Assembly: GCA_025353985.1 (NCBI GenBank)
Contig: JANXNT010000193.1
Span: 1 to 6,191 of the forward strand
Direction of reading: 5' to 3'
From: Limnoglobus sp.
GTDB lineage: Bacteria; Planctomycetota; Planctomycetia; Gemmatales; Gemmataceae
Length of the DNA: 6,191 nt
The notes below the pieces were generated by a model. That model made no database searches, was not told the origin of the DNA, and was given only the letters and a program-made list of their open reading frames with translations. Shown here in pieces: positions 1 to 6,117 of the stretch; positions within the stretch are counted from its first letter, which is position 1, and each line of letters starts with the position of its first letter. Position numbers and translations under genes: made by a program.

Positions 1-512
1 AGTTCGGCGAACTTCTCCATCGTGTCGATGAACATCCCCGGTTCTGGCTCGAAAGCGAGCCGCACCCGCTTCGCAGCCGCCTCATCCGCAAGGCGAACGC
101 AGTTCTCCACCAACCGCGACATCCACACCTTCGGCCCCGCATCATCGGTTGGCGTGCCCGACCAAAAACTCACGCAATCCGAACGCAGACACATGGCGGC
201 ATCGATACATCGCGACAAATAATCGTAGCGAACCGCACGCTCGCCGGGGTCCGCCGACAACAACGTCGGTTGGTGTTTCACCTGCGGATTCAACAGAAAT
301 CGCGAACCGGTTTCGATAGCCGTCCGCAACTGGTGCCGTCCCGTTTGCGCAGCAAACATCGCCAACTCGAACTCGTAAGTGTCGGCAAACACATTGAGAT
401 GATGCACATCAATCGTCAAACCGATGCCAGGATATCCCATCTCCGCAAGGATAACCACCGCATCGCTCAAGCGATGATGCGCAAATCCATTCGTGTTGTA
501 ACCGAGAAACAT
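1..512 (-). CDS. Sugar phosphate isomerase/epimerase, xylose isomerase-like TIM barrel (C-terminus beyond window)
   Basis: This frame is open from an ATG at 512 to the window edge, giving 170 codons of an N-terminal part. An in-frame TAG lies 45 nt upstream of the ATG, so the start cannot move far. The product begins MFLGYNTNGFAHHRL and continues with an alternating strand/helix pattern: GYPGIGLTIDVHHLN at about residues 26-40, CVSFWSGTP at 113-121 and LAFEPEPGMFIDTMEKF at 152-168. The FEPEPG strand ends in an acidic residue at the place where xylose isomerase-like (AP endonuclease family 2) barrels carry their first metal-ligand glutamate. HH at 37-38 is typical of the first half of these barrels. 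Family members interconvert or dehydrate sugars and sugar phosphates in the cytoplasm; the substrate cannot be read from this fragment. No signal peptide is visible. It lies 96 bp downstream of the small-ORF cassette on the same strand, but a TATAAT in that gap suggests its own promoter. The fold assignment is fairly secure; the substrate is unknown. Confidence 0.8.
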   Translation of the reverse strand, partial: MFLGYNTNGFAHHRLSDAVVILAEMGYPGIGLTIDVHHLNVFADTYEFELAMFAAQTGRHQLRTAIETGSRFLLNPQVKHQPTLLSADPGERAVRYDYLSRCIDAAMCLRSDCVSFWSGTPTDDAGPKVWMSRLVENCVRLADEAAAKRVRLAFEPEPGMFIDTMEKFAE

Positions 513-545
513 CGCAAGTCCGTTCTCATTCGGCGTGTACGAGGA

Positions 546-551
546 ATTATA
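546..551 (-). promoter_or_regulatory. Perfect -10-like TATAAT upstream of the isomerase gene
   Basis: On the minus strand TATAAT occupies 551-546, 34 bp upstream of the ATG at 512. It sits in the only intergenic gap before that gene, in an otherwise GC-rich neighbourhood. No good -35 box is found at 16-18 bp; the best candidate, TTGGAT, would need a 22-bp spacer. This could be a weak or activator-dependent promoter, or chance. Confidence 0.3.
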
Positions 552-570
552 TGGCTACGGCGACTCACTT

Positions 571-604
571 CGCATCCAATTCGCGGAACGCCGAAGCCGA
601 TGCG
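571..604 (-). terminator. Hairpin just after the frameshifted ORF, weak terminator candidate
   Basis: An inverted repeat with outer arms CGCATC (571-576) and GATGCG (599-604) encloses a 3/3 internal loop and a second stem, TTCG (580-583) with CGAA (592-595), around an 8-nt loop. It begins 5 bp after the stop of the 609-1029 reading frame. No T-tract follows on the minus strand, so this is not a canonical intrinsic terminator. It could stabilise a 3' end or be fortuitous. Confidence 0.25.
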
Positions 605-608
605 ACTT

Positions 609-1029
609 TCACTCGCCCTTCTCTGCTTTCAGTCTTGCAAACTCGGCCGTCACCCGCATACCCATCCGTTGCTCTTTCTTCGTGACGACTATCAATTTAC
701 GTATGTCTTCTATTGTCCATGCAATATCGACGAAGCCAAATGGCGGTACATAGGAACCGAAGTATGGCATCGATTGGCAAGTTGCTTGTCGCGCGGATGA
801 TGTAGCCAAATTCGAGAAAACTCGCACACGCGTTTTTAGAATGCGATTGCATGTTGAAACGAAAAAATCGTTCATCAGGAGTCGCTCGTTCGAAGAGAGA
901 CTTCCATTCGTAACACGGTTCGCCCGTGTAGACTTCATAGTAAACAACCGATGCGTGACGCGTTAAGGCCGTGAAGCCATCTGATTTATCTGCAATCGCA
1001 TCAGTAAATAGTGACAGAATCATCATCAC
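609..1029 (-). pseudogene. Unknown protein of about 139 aa, apparently broken by a +1 frameshift
   Basis: Two overlapping frames together look like one protein. The first runs from GTG 1029 (or ATG 1026) and reads naturally as far as NLPI, encoded at 780-772. After that point it turns into low-quality sequence and stops at 697. The second frame, entered by skipping one base near 771, continues MPYFGSYVPPFGFVDIAW and then a charged helical tail, EDIRKLIVVTKKEQRMGM onward, to a TGA at 609. The joined product is about 139 aa with aromatic-rich N-terminal strands (SVVYYEVYTGEPCYEW) and a Lys/Glu-rich C-terminal helix, which suggests a small alpha/beta protein. No family is recognised. A purine-rich AAGAAGAG lies just before the start, and the upstream ORF ends 6 nt away, which is operon-like. 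Alternatives are a sequencing error, programmed +1 frameshifting, or a functional truncated 110-aa product. Confidence 0.45.
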
Positions 1030-1035
1030 TCTTCT

Positions 1036-1287
1036 TCAAGGAAGTTCGTGAAACGCTAGTTGCACTCCCGAAGGCACCTGGTCGCCCGAGTATGCGAACG
1101 CAATCCAAGTTGCCGTTCCGCAAGTGCTGAGTTGGTCGAGTTGGATTTCCAGTGACAATGTCGCGCAACGAAATCGTTTCCCGAGCAACAAGTGGGGATC
1201 GAGTACCTCTTCACAATAAATCACGCATCGGCGGGCAACGGTGGCGGAGTCTACGATGCATAGCGAGTGGAGTCGGTTGTCGTTCAT
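1036..1287 (-). CDS. Small hypothetical protein, 83 aa, second junction of the cassette
   Basis: The ATG at 1287 lies 2 nt after the stop of the preceding ORF (1290), and the TGA at 1036 lies 6 nt before the next start at 1029. This packing suggests translational coupling. The product starts MNDNRLHSLCIVDSATVARR and has strand-like hydrophobic blocks (RRCVIYCEEV, FRCATLSLEIQLDQL, ATWIAFAYSG), with five cysteines in all. It is predicted to be a small, largely beta, cytoplasmic protein without signal peptide or membrane span. It shares a frame with the downstream 1029 ORF: only a TGA and two codons separate them, so the two may be fragments of one longer protein. No family is recognised and no function is proposed. 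Confidence 0.45.
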   Translation of the reverse strand: MNDNRLHSLCIVDSATVARRCVIYCEEVLDPHLLLGKRFRCATLSLEIQLDQLSTCGTATWIAFAYSGDQVPSGVQLAFHELP

Positions 1288-1289
1288 TT

Positions 1290-1679
1290 TTACAACTTAT
1301 TCCAAATCGCTTCCGATCGAAGATACCAAATCAGATCCGAACGATCTGGTTCTTTCCACGATTGTACCAATTCGTTTGCCGTAGCGGTGGCAGAATGCGT
1401 TCCCAAGCGGATCAAGCAAGCCACAGCGACATGGGCGACAGAAATCGTGCCTATCAGAGGCAAAAGATTATCTGGATTCATGGCCGCTAGCTTCAAGATA
1501 CCTTCAATAGAGTTTGTATGATCCACATGCACAATCATATGCTTCATGGCATTCGCCCTTACGACTGGCGAGGGATGCAGTACGAGTCCACAAGTCTCTT
1601 CGAATGTAAGGAGTTTAGTCCCGATTTTTGCAATGAGTTCTTGAGCGTCAGATTGATTTTTCGTTCGTTTACTTCCCAA
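1290..1679 (-). CDS. Hypothetical helical protein, HEAT-like appearance, about 129 aa
   Basis: The frame is open from GTG 1757, but TTG 1679 is preferred. Residues before it look like out-of-phase translation of the preceding ORF. An AGGAGG (1697-1692) and an AAGGG (1687-1683) also lie just upstream of TTG, which falls 8 nt after the preceding stop. From TTG the product is 129 aa and almost wholly helical. HPSPVVRANAMKHMIVHVDH at about residues 35-54 resembles the helix-turn-helix of a HEAT repeat with its characteristic VR. Further helices follow at 57-68 (SIEGILKLAAMN), 80-93 (SVAHVAVACLIRLG) and 100-108 (TANELVQSW). HEAT-like proteins are protein-binding scaffolds; whether this is one cannot be settled by eye. 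It overlaps the next ORF's start region by nothing, with only a 2-nt gap. The start codon is uncertain and the protein family is unknown. Confidence 0.5.
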   Translation of the reverse strand: MGSKRTKNQSDAQELIAKIGTKLLTFEETCGLVLHPSPVVRANAMKHMIVHVDHTNSIEGILKLAAMNPDNLLPLIGTISVAHVAVACLIRLGTHSATATANELVQSWKEPDRSDLIWYLRSEAIWNKL

Positions 1680-1687
1680 GTAACCCT

Positions 1688-1870
1688 TCAGCCTCCTGAA
1701 GTCGGCTCTTCCTTTTGAATCGTTTCGGGTTTGCTCAGAATGGGGCAAACATTCCACTTCATGGCCCCTTCGACCGAAAGCCCAGCTGTCGCAACAATAT
1801 TCTGACTATCTAAATTTCTTTTAAGCGCTTGCACGAACGAAGTCAAATTGAATGTCAAGAAACGATTCAT
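1688..1870 (-). CDS. Small hypothetical protein, 60 aa, first ORF of the cassette
   Basis: The ATG at 1870 has an in-frame TGA 9 nt upstream, so the ORF cannot extend further back. The product begins MNRFLTFNLTSFVQALKRNL and ends in a polar tail (KPETIQKEEPTSGG). The middle, SQNIVATAGLSVEGAMKWNV, looks like a helix-strand segment of a soluble protein. There is no signal peptide and no recognisable domain. Its last codons contain the AGGAGG that probably serves the following ORF, a common operon arrangement and the main argument that it is translated. A shadow ORF or the remnant C-terminus of a larger gene are the alternatives. Confidence 0.35.
   Translation of the reverse strand: MNRFLTFNLTSFVQALKRNLDSQNIVATAGLSVEGAMKWNVCPILSKPETIQKEEPTSGG
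1692..1697 (-). promoter_or_regulatory. AGGAGG Shine-Dalgarno candidate
   Basis: AGGAGG reads 1697-1692 on the minus strand, inside the last codons of the 60-aa ORF. Spacing to TTG 1679 is 12 nt, longer than ideal. A second purine run, AAGGG at 1687-1683, is nearer. Together they support a start at 1679 rather than the in-frame GTG at 1757. Confidence 0.35.
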
Positions 1871-1995
1871 CTCGCGTCAAGAGTCTCGATTGTTGAAAAA
1901 CATTCTGCGATATTTGGCATCACCTACACGATTTCGTGAAGTCAATAAGTTTTAGACGATTTGACGTAAGTCGGAATTGTGCGACGTGTACGGAC

Positions 1996-2100
1996 GTACC
2001 CAAAAGTGTCGCGAAATGACTCAGAAGTGCGCGCAAATGACACAGAAAAGGCGCTCACGGTCGATTTTAGGTCGCATAGTGACCCAAAAAAGGCGATATC
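1996..2100. repeat. Five-unit 21-bp degenerate tandem array
   Basis: Units begin at 1996, 2017, 2038, 2059 and 2080 with exact 21-bp spacing. The clearest core is TGACnCAnAAnnGCG on the plus strand: TGACTCAGAAGTGCG (2017), TGACACAGAAAAGGCG (2038) and TGACCCAAAAAAGGCG (2080). The third and fifth units match at 16 of 21 positions. The unit at 2059 is strongly diverged but keeps the phase, and the first matches mainly in its central CAAAAGTG. Two helical turns of DNA per unit would place a bound protein on the same face each time. In the minus frame the period is seven codons. Confidence 0.55.
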
Positions 2101-2216
2101 TGCGGCGAGTGTCATCGCAGGGTCGCCGACGTAACCCACGACAAAATTAGAAGATATCGAAAAACCGCTAGAAACGCAATCGCTGTTTACGATCAAAAAC
2201 CGGGCTTATTGAGACG

Positions 2217-2248
2217 AAAAAACACCCAAAGCACGGTTTCGGCGTGTT
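2217..2248 (-). terminator. Candidate intrinsic terminator of the PSCyt/DUF1501 operon
   Basis: On the minus strand AACAC (2248-2244) pairs with GTGTT (2225-2221), CC (2242-2241) with GG (2227-2226) and AAA (2239-2237) with TTT (2230-2228). Two bulged Gs and a 6-nt loop complete the hairpin. A run of six Ts (2222-2217) overlaps and follows the stem base. It lies 24 bp beyond the DUF1501 stop, where an operon terminator is expected. The stem is only moderately GC-rich, so efficiency is uncertain. Confidence 0.45.
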
Positions 2249-2271
2249 CGCAATTCGGACTTACGTCGATT

Positions 2272-3690
2272 CTACGCCAGCACTTCTTTCACGATATTGC
2301 CTTTGACGTCGGTCAAACGCATTTCGCGGCCCGCTTGGCGGAACGTGAGTTTCTCGTGATCCAACCCGAGCAAATGCAGCACGGTCGCGTGCCAATCGTG
2401 GACGTGGACTTTGCCTTCGATGGCTTCGTGTCCGTAGTCGTCGGTCTTGCCGTGCGTGAGGCCGCCCTTGACGCCACCGCCCGCTAGCCACATCGAAAAT
2501 CCCTTGTTATTGTGGTCGCGGCCATCTGTGCCTTGCGCGTATGGCGTTCGGCCAAACTCGCCGCCCCAGATCACGAGCGTATCTTTCAGCAGGCCACGCT
2601 GCTTGAGATCCGCGAGCAGTGCGGCAATCGGTTTGTCGATCGACTGGCAGTTGTTCGCAAGGTCGTCCTTGAGGTTGCGGTGCTGGTCCCACCCGCTCTT
2701 GGTGATCTCGACGAAGCGCACGCCCGCCTCAATGAGTTTGCGCGCCATGAGGCACTGCTTGCCGAAGGTGTCCGTGCCACCGCCACGCGGCCCGCCACCC
2801 GCGTTCCCGCCGATGCCGTACTTCAATAGCGTTTCCTTCGTTTCCTTGGCTAAATCGATGACTTTCGGCAACTCCGCCTGCATCCGGAACGCGAGTTCGT
2901 AGCTTTCGATCAAGCCTTCGACGGCAGCATTCTCGCCGGTCGCATCGGCCGCGGTGCGGTTGAGCGACTGTAAAAAGTCCAGTTGCGTGCGTTGCTCGGC
3001 GGTCGTTTGTTTCGGATTCTTGATGTTGCTCACCGCTTGCGAATCGCCGCCAAAACGACCCCCGCCACCGCCGCCGATTTTGGTTCCCTGGTAGATCGCG
3101 GGCAGGAAACTCGCGCCGTAGTTGGCGGGGCCACCGTTGTTTTGCGGCGGCGCGATCGTGACGAACCCCGGCAGGTTTTCGTTCTGCGAGCCGAGGCCGT
3201 ATAGCACCCACGCGCCGATGCTGGGCCGCGGGAACTGCGACAGACCGCAGTGCATTTGCAGGAACGCCTGCGGGTGGTTCGGCACATCGGTATGCACGCC
3301 GTTCAGCAGACAAAGTTCGTCCGCATGGGTCGCAAGTTCGGGGAAAAGCTCCGAGATCATCATGCCGCTCTGGCCGTGCTTTTTGAACGCCCACGGCGAA
3401 CCAAGCAACTTCCCGCCGAAGCCACGCGCCTTGCTGTAACTCTTGCCGTCGTCCGCCAGCAACTTCGGTTTGTAGTCGAAAGTATCCACGTGCGAAGGGC
3501 CACCATCCATACACAGGAAAATGACATGTTTCGCCTTCGCCGGGAAATGTGAAACCTTCGGAGCCAGCGGCTTCGCTTCCTTCGCCGCCGCCTTCGCGGC
3601 AAGCGCCGAGAACGCCAACATGCCGAAACCGGATGCGGTAGTTCGGAGCATCGTTCTGCGGGAGGGAATGGAGATATCGTTGGTAAACAT
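2272..3690 (-). CDS. DUF1501 family secreted protein (alkaline phosphatase/sulfatase superfamily)
   Basis: From ATG 3690 this is 472 aa; an in-frame GTG at 3699 would add three residues and has no better ribosome site. The N-terminus carries a Tat-type signal, with twin arginines in SRRTML at about residues 10-15 and a hydrophobic stretch (GFGMLAFSALAA), so export as a folded protein is expected. The mature part opens with HVIFLCMDGGPSHVDTFDYKP (D62, D69), the DUF1501 counterpart of the N-terminal metal/nucleophile region of the alkaline phosphatase superfamily. Later come GWDQH (about 333-337), WGGEFGRTP (375-383), GRDHN (390-394) and HVHDWHATVLHLLGLDH (429 onward), all hallmark blocks of the family. 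Two glycine-rich loops (about 206-215 and 294-305) look disordered. Length is normal for DUF1501. It starts 36 nt after the PSCyt1/DUF1549/DUF1553 stop, the standard partner order. The biochemical activity of the family is not established; a periplasmic hydrolase acting on sulfated or phosphorylated substrates is a common hypothesis. Confidence 0.93.
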   Translation of the reverse strand: MFTNDISIPSRRTMLRTTASGFGMLAFSALAAKAAAKEAKPLAPKVSHFPAKAKHVIFLCMDGGPSHVDTFDYKPKLLADDGKSYSKARGFGGKLLGSPWAFKKHGQSGMMISELFPELATHADELCLLNGVHTDVPNHPQAFLQMHCGLSQFPRPSIGAWVLYGLGSQNENLPGFVTIAPPQNNGGPANYGASFLPAIYQGTKIGGGGGGRFGGDSQAVSNIKNPKQTTAEQRTQLDFLQSLNRTAADATGENAAVEGLIESYELAFRMQAELPKVIDLAKETKETLLKYGIGGNAGGGPRGGGTDTFGKQCLMARKLIEAGVRFVEITKSGWDQHRNLKDDLANNCQSIDKPIAALLADLKQRGLLKDTLVIWGGEFGRTPYAQGTDGRDHNNKGFSMWLAGGGVKGGLTHGKTDDYGHEAIEGKVHVHDWHATVLHLLGLDHEKLTFRQAGREMRLTDVKGNIVKEVLA

Positions 3691-3726
3691 CGCGTTCACT
3701 CGGTAAGTATGTTGGCGAAAACAGTA

Positions 3727-6117
3727 TCAACGTTTCATGAGAAATTCACCGCTGCAAAACATCGCCTGACAGTATGCGGACCACACATCTTTCTTCGACT
3801 TTTTGCCGACTTTGTACTTGCTGAGGAACGACTCCGCGTTCGTCAGTTCGTCGTCGGTGGGTGCGCGGCCGAAGAACAAGCGGTAGGAGCGATCGATGGC
3901 GTCGCGGTCGGTTTTTGCGCCTGCGAGGAGCTTTTCGGCGGTGATTTCGGACTGGCGGATCACGAACGGGTTGTTCATCAGGAATAGTGCCTGACCCGGC
4001 ACGTTGGTGTTTGCTCTTTCTCCAACGACGACGCTCGAATCGGCGGCGTCGAACAGCGAAAGCGCCTCCGGCAGATTGTCGCGAATGACCATGAGGTAGA
4101 CCGAGCGATGCGTGTCGTTCGGGTCGACTTTCAGGCTCATTCCGAGCGCCGGCCGTAACGATGGGCCTTCGCCCGCCTTCGCCACCGCGCTGCCCACGGG
4201 TGCAGTCGTTGTCAGCTTCCCGCTGACGGCCAGAATGCTATCGCGGATCACTTCCGCATCGAGCCGAGCCGGTGACATTCGCCAGTGGAACACGTTGTCC
4301 GGGTCGGCTTCGTGGTTCTTCGCGTCGTAGTTCGATGCCAGTTGGTAAGTCTGCGAAAGCACGATCGCTTTCACGAGTTTCTTCGTGCTCCAGCCGTCTT
4401 TTATGAACTGAATCGCCAGGAAATTGAGCAATTCCGGATGGCTCGGGGCGGCTCCGGTGGTGCCGAAATTATCGGGCGTGTTGACGAGGCCGCGGCCGAA
4501 CAGGTGCAGCCAGACGCGGTTGACGTACACCCGTGCGGTGAGCGGGTTGTCGGCCGATGCGACCCACTCGGCGAGTTCGAGCCGCCCACTGCCTTTTCGC
4601 ACGCTCGGCGCTTTCGCGTTCACGACCTGCAATACGCCACGCGGGACAATCGCACCCGGTTTTTGCACTTCGCCGCGAACGTAAATCGGGCTATCGTTCG
4701 CACGGAACCGTTCCCGCGTGCCCATCGCCAGCACCTTCGGCGTACCGTCTTTTTCATACTGATCGAGCTTCGCACGGTTGAGCGAAATCGTCGCCAGAGA
4801 GAAGATATTGCGAATCGAATCAGTCTGTTTGCGCATCGTTTCCTGGACGTCAGCGATCTGTTTTTCGATGCTCGCGCGGTCGTCTTTGCTCAGCGTTTCG
4901 AGCACGTTGGGTGCGGAGCCGACGGGCAGGGTCATGAGCGGCGAGGGGTGGTTTGCCTGCACGAATCGCACGGTGCCGTAGCAAGTTTCGGTGCTGCGGA
5001 AAATCCCGGCGAGTGCGTAATAGTCCTTCATCGGAATCGGGTCGAACTTGTGATCGTGACAGCGTGCGCAGGCTGCCGTCGTGCCGAGAAACGCGAGGCT
5101 GAAAGCATCAATTTGCTCATCCACAAGGTCCATTTCGTACTGGAGCCGATTCCGTTCGTTCAGCGATTTCGTGCCAATCGCGAGGAAACCGGTCGCGATA
5201 CTTTGCCTCGCTTTGACGGCATCGTCCTTCGCGGGAAGCAGATCGCCGGCCAGTTGCTCCTTCGCGAAGCGGTCGAATGGCACATCGGAATTGAACGCGG
5301 CAATGACGTAGTCGCGGTAGCGCCAGGCGTGCGGAAAATTGAAGTTCACGGTCTTGCCGGAACTCTCCGCATAGCGTGCCACATCGAGCCAGTGTCGACC
5401 CCAGCGTTCGCCGTAATGCGGCGACGCCAGCAGGCTATCGATGAGCGTTTCCAGCGCCTTCGGCGACTTATCGTTCACATACGCCATCGATTGTTCCGGC
5501 GTAGGTGGCAGCCCGATCAGGTCCAGGTAAACACGGCGAACCAGCGTTGCGGCGTCGGCCGCTTTCACGGGCTTCAACCCCTTCGCTTCGAGTGCCGCGA
5601 GCACGTAGCGGTCGAGGTCCGCCTTCGGCCATGCCGCATCGCGAACCGCTGGCAACGGCGTGGCTTTCGGCACTTGATACGCCCAGAATTGCCGTCCTTT
5701 TTCGATGTCGATCTCGACTTTGGCCCCCTTTGCTGGGCCGTCGCGCGGGTCGGGTGCGCCCATTTTCACCCACGTTTCGAAGTCCGCAATCACCGCTTCG
5801 GGCAACCGCTTCTTCGGCGGCATCTGGCGATCTTCGTCTTTGGTTTTGAGTGCGTCAATCAGCAAGCTTTTCGCCGCCTGTCCTGGTACGATGGCCGCGC
5901 CGCCATCGCCACCGAGCCGCAATCCGTCTCGCGTATCGAGCGTTAACCCGCCACGAATCTTCTCGGCATCGGCGGCATGGCACTTGTAGCATTGCTCGAT
6001 GAGAACGGGGCGAATCTTCTTCTCGAAAAAGTGCAGTTGCTCCTGCGTTGGCATGTCTGCCGCACGCAACGGTGCCGTCAGCGCCACAACGAGGAACGCG
6101 GCAATTCGGATTCGCAT
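3727..6117 (-). CDS. PSCyt1 / DUF1549 (PSCyt2) / DUF1553 (PSD1) domain protein, secreted c-type cytochrome-like
   Basis: ATG 6117 gives 796 aa and a clean Sec signal (MRIRIAAFLVVALTAPLRAAD). The in-frame GTG 6135 would add six residues in front and has no visible ribosome site. Domain order is as follows. PSCyt1, about residues 30-120, has a haem-binding CYKCH motif (C43, C46, H47), an RGGLTLDTRDGLRLGG block and MPPK (99-102) as the likely axial-Met region. DUF1549, about 160-375, contains RRVYLDLIGLPPTP, YGERWGRHWLDVARYAES and a second CxxCH in CARCHDHKFDPI (C350, C353, H354). DUF1553, about 510-775, contains NPLTARVYVNRVWLHLFGRG, HPELLNFLA, SQTYQLAS, MSPARLDAEVIRD and the terminal CSGEFLMKR. 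A polar coiled-coil-like segment lies between DUF1549 and DUF1553 (about 405-440). This is a compact form without the LamG- or Ig-like inserts seen in longer relatives. It is predicted to act in the cell envelope with DUF1501, perhaps in electron transfer linked to polymer breakdown; that role is a hypothesis. Confidence 0.95.
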   Translation of the reverse strand: MRIRIAAFLVVALTAPLRAADMPTQEQLHFFEKKIRPVLIEQCYKCHAADAEKIRGGLTLDTRDGLRLGGDGGAAIVPGQAAKSLLIDALKTKDEDRQMPPKKRLPEAVIADFETWVKMGAPDPRDGPAKGAKVEIDIEKGRQFWAYQVPKATPLPAVRDAAWPKADLDRYVLAALEAKGLKPVKAADAATLVRRVYLDLIGLPPTPEQSMAYVNDKSPKALETLIDSLLASPHYGERWGRHWLDVARYAESSGKTVNFNFPHAWRYRDYVIAAFNSDVPFDRFAKEQLAGDLLPAKDDAVKARQSIATGFLAIGTKSLNERNRLQYEMDLVDEQIDAFSLAFLGTTAACARCHDHKFDPIPMKDYYALAGIFRSTETCYGTVRFVQANHPSPLMTLPVGSAPNVLETLSKDDRASIEKQIADVQETMRKQTDSIRNIFSLATISLNRAKLDQYEKDGTPKVLAMGTRERFRANDSPIYVRGEVQKPGAIVPRGVLQVVNAKAPSVRKGSGRLELAEWVASADNPLTARVYVNRVWLHLFGRGLVNTPDNFGTTGAAPSHPELLNFLAIQFIKDGWSTKKLVKAIVLSQTYQLASNYDAKNHEADPDNVFHWRMSPARLDAEVIRDSILAVSGKLTTTAPVGSAVAKAGEGPSLRPALGMSLKVDPNDTHRSVYLMVIRDNLPEALSLFDAADSSVVVGERANTNVPGQALFLMNNPFVIRQSEITAEKLLAGAKTDRDAIDRSYRLFFGRAPTDDELTNAESFLSKYKVGKKSKKDVWSAYCQAMFCSGEFLMKR

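Larger units (their letters stand above)
1963..2267. mobile_element. MITE-like element of about 305 bp with terminal inverted repeats
   Basis: The left arm at 1963-1979 reads GACGTAAGTCGGAATTG. The reverse complement of 2251-2267 reads GACGTAAGTCCGAATTG, which is 16 of 17 identical. After a 2-nt indel the match continues for another CGA. The arms enclose about 270 bp with no convincing gene, a five-unit 21-bp tandem array, a short palindrome (GTACG-GA-CGTAC, 1988-1999) and a terminator-like hairpin. GATT occurs just outside both arms (1958-1961 and 2268-2271), a possible but weak target duplication. No transposase is present, so if mobile it would be non-autonomous. It could instead be a dispersed structured repeat or a decayed regulatory RNA region. 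The inverted repeat is directly visible; the mobile nature is inference. Confidence 0.4.

Noticed and set aside
270..800. 176-codon plus-strand open frame
   Set aside because: It is antisense to the isomerase N-terminus and to the end of the frameshifted ORF. The translation is Arg/His-rich with no motifs.
1152..1521. Two overlapping plus-strand frames
   Set aside because: They are antisense to the HEAT-like ORF and its neighbour, have no ribosome sites and low-complexity Arg/Ser-rich translations, and run against the direction of every supported gene.
1871..1962. Gap between the 60-aa ORF and the repeat element
   Set aside because: I see no gene, hairpin or convincing promoter in it.
1996..2100. 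Possible CRISPR array
   Set aside because: Units are contiguous, 21 bp long and degenerate, with no non-repetitive spacers and no cas genes in the window.
1942..2196. 84-codon minus-strand frame with a TTG start covering the tandem array
   Set aside because: Most of it is the translated inverted-repeat element. Its seven-residue periodicity follows directly from the 21-bp DNA repeat, and there is no ribosome site. It is better explained as non-coding repeat.
2729..3730. 333-codon minus-strand frame overlapping DUF1501
   Set aside because: It is out of phase with the DUF1501 gene, Arg-rich and without recognisable motifs; it is a shadow of that gene.
4285..5946. 553-codon open frame on the plus strand
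   Set aside because: It lies entirely antisense to the well-supported PSCyt1/DUF1549/DUF1553 gene. Its translation is Arg/Val/Ala/His-rich with no domain, as expected from the complementary strand of a high-GC gene.
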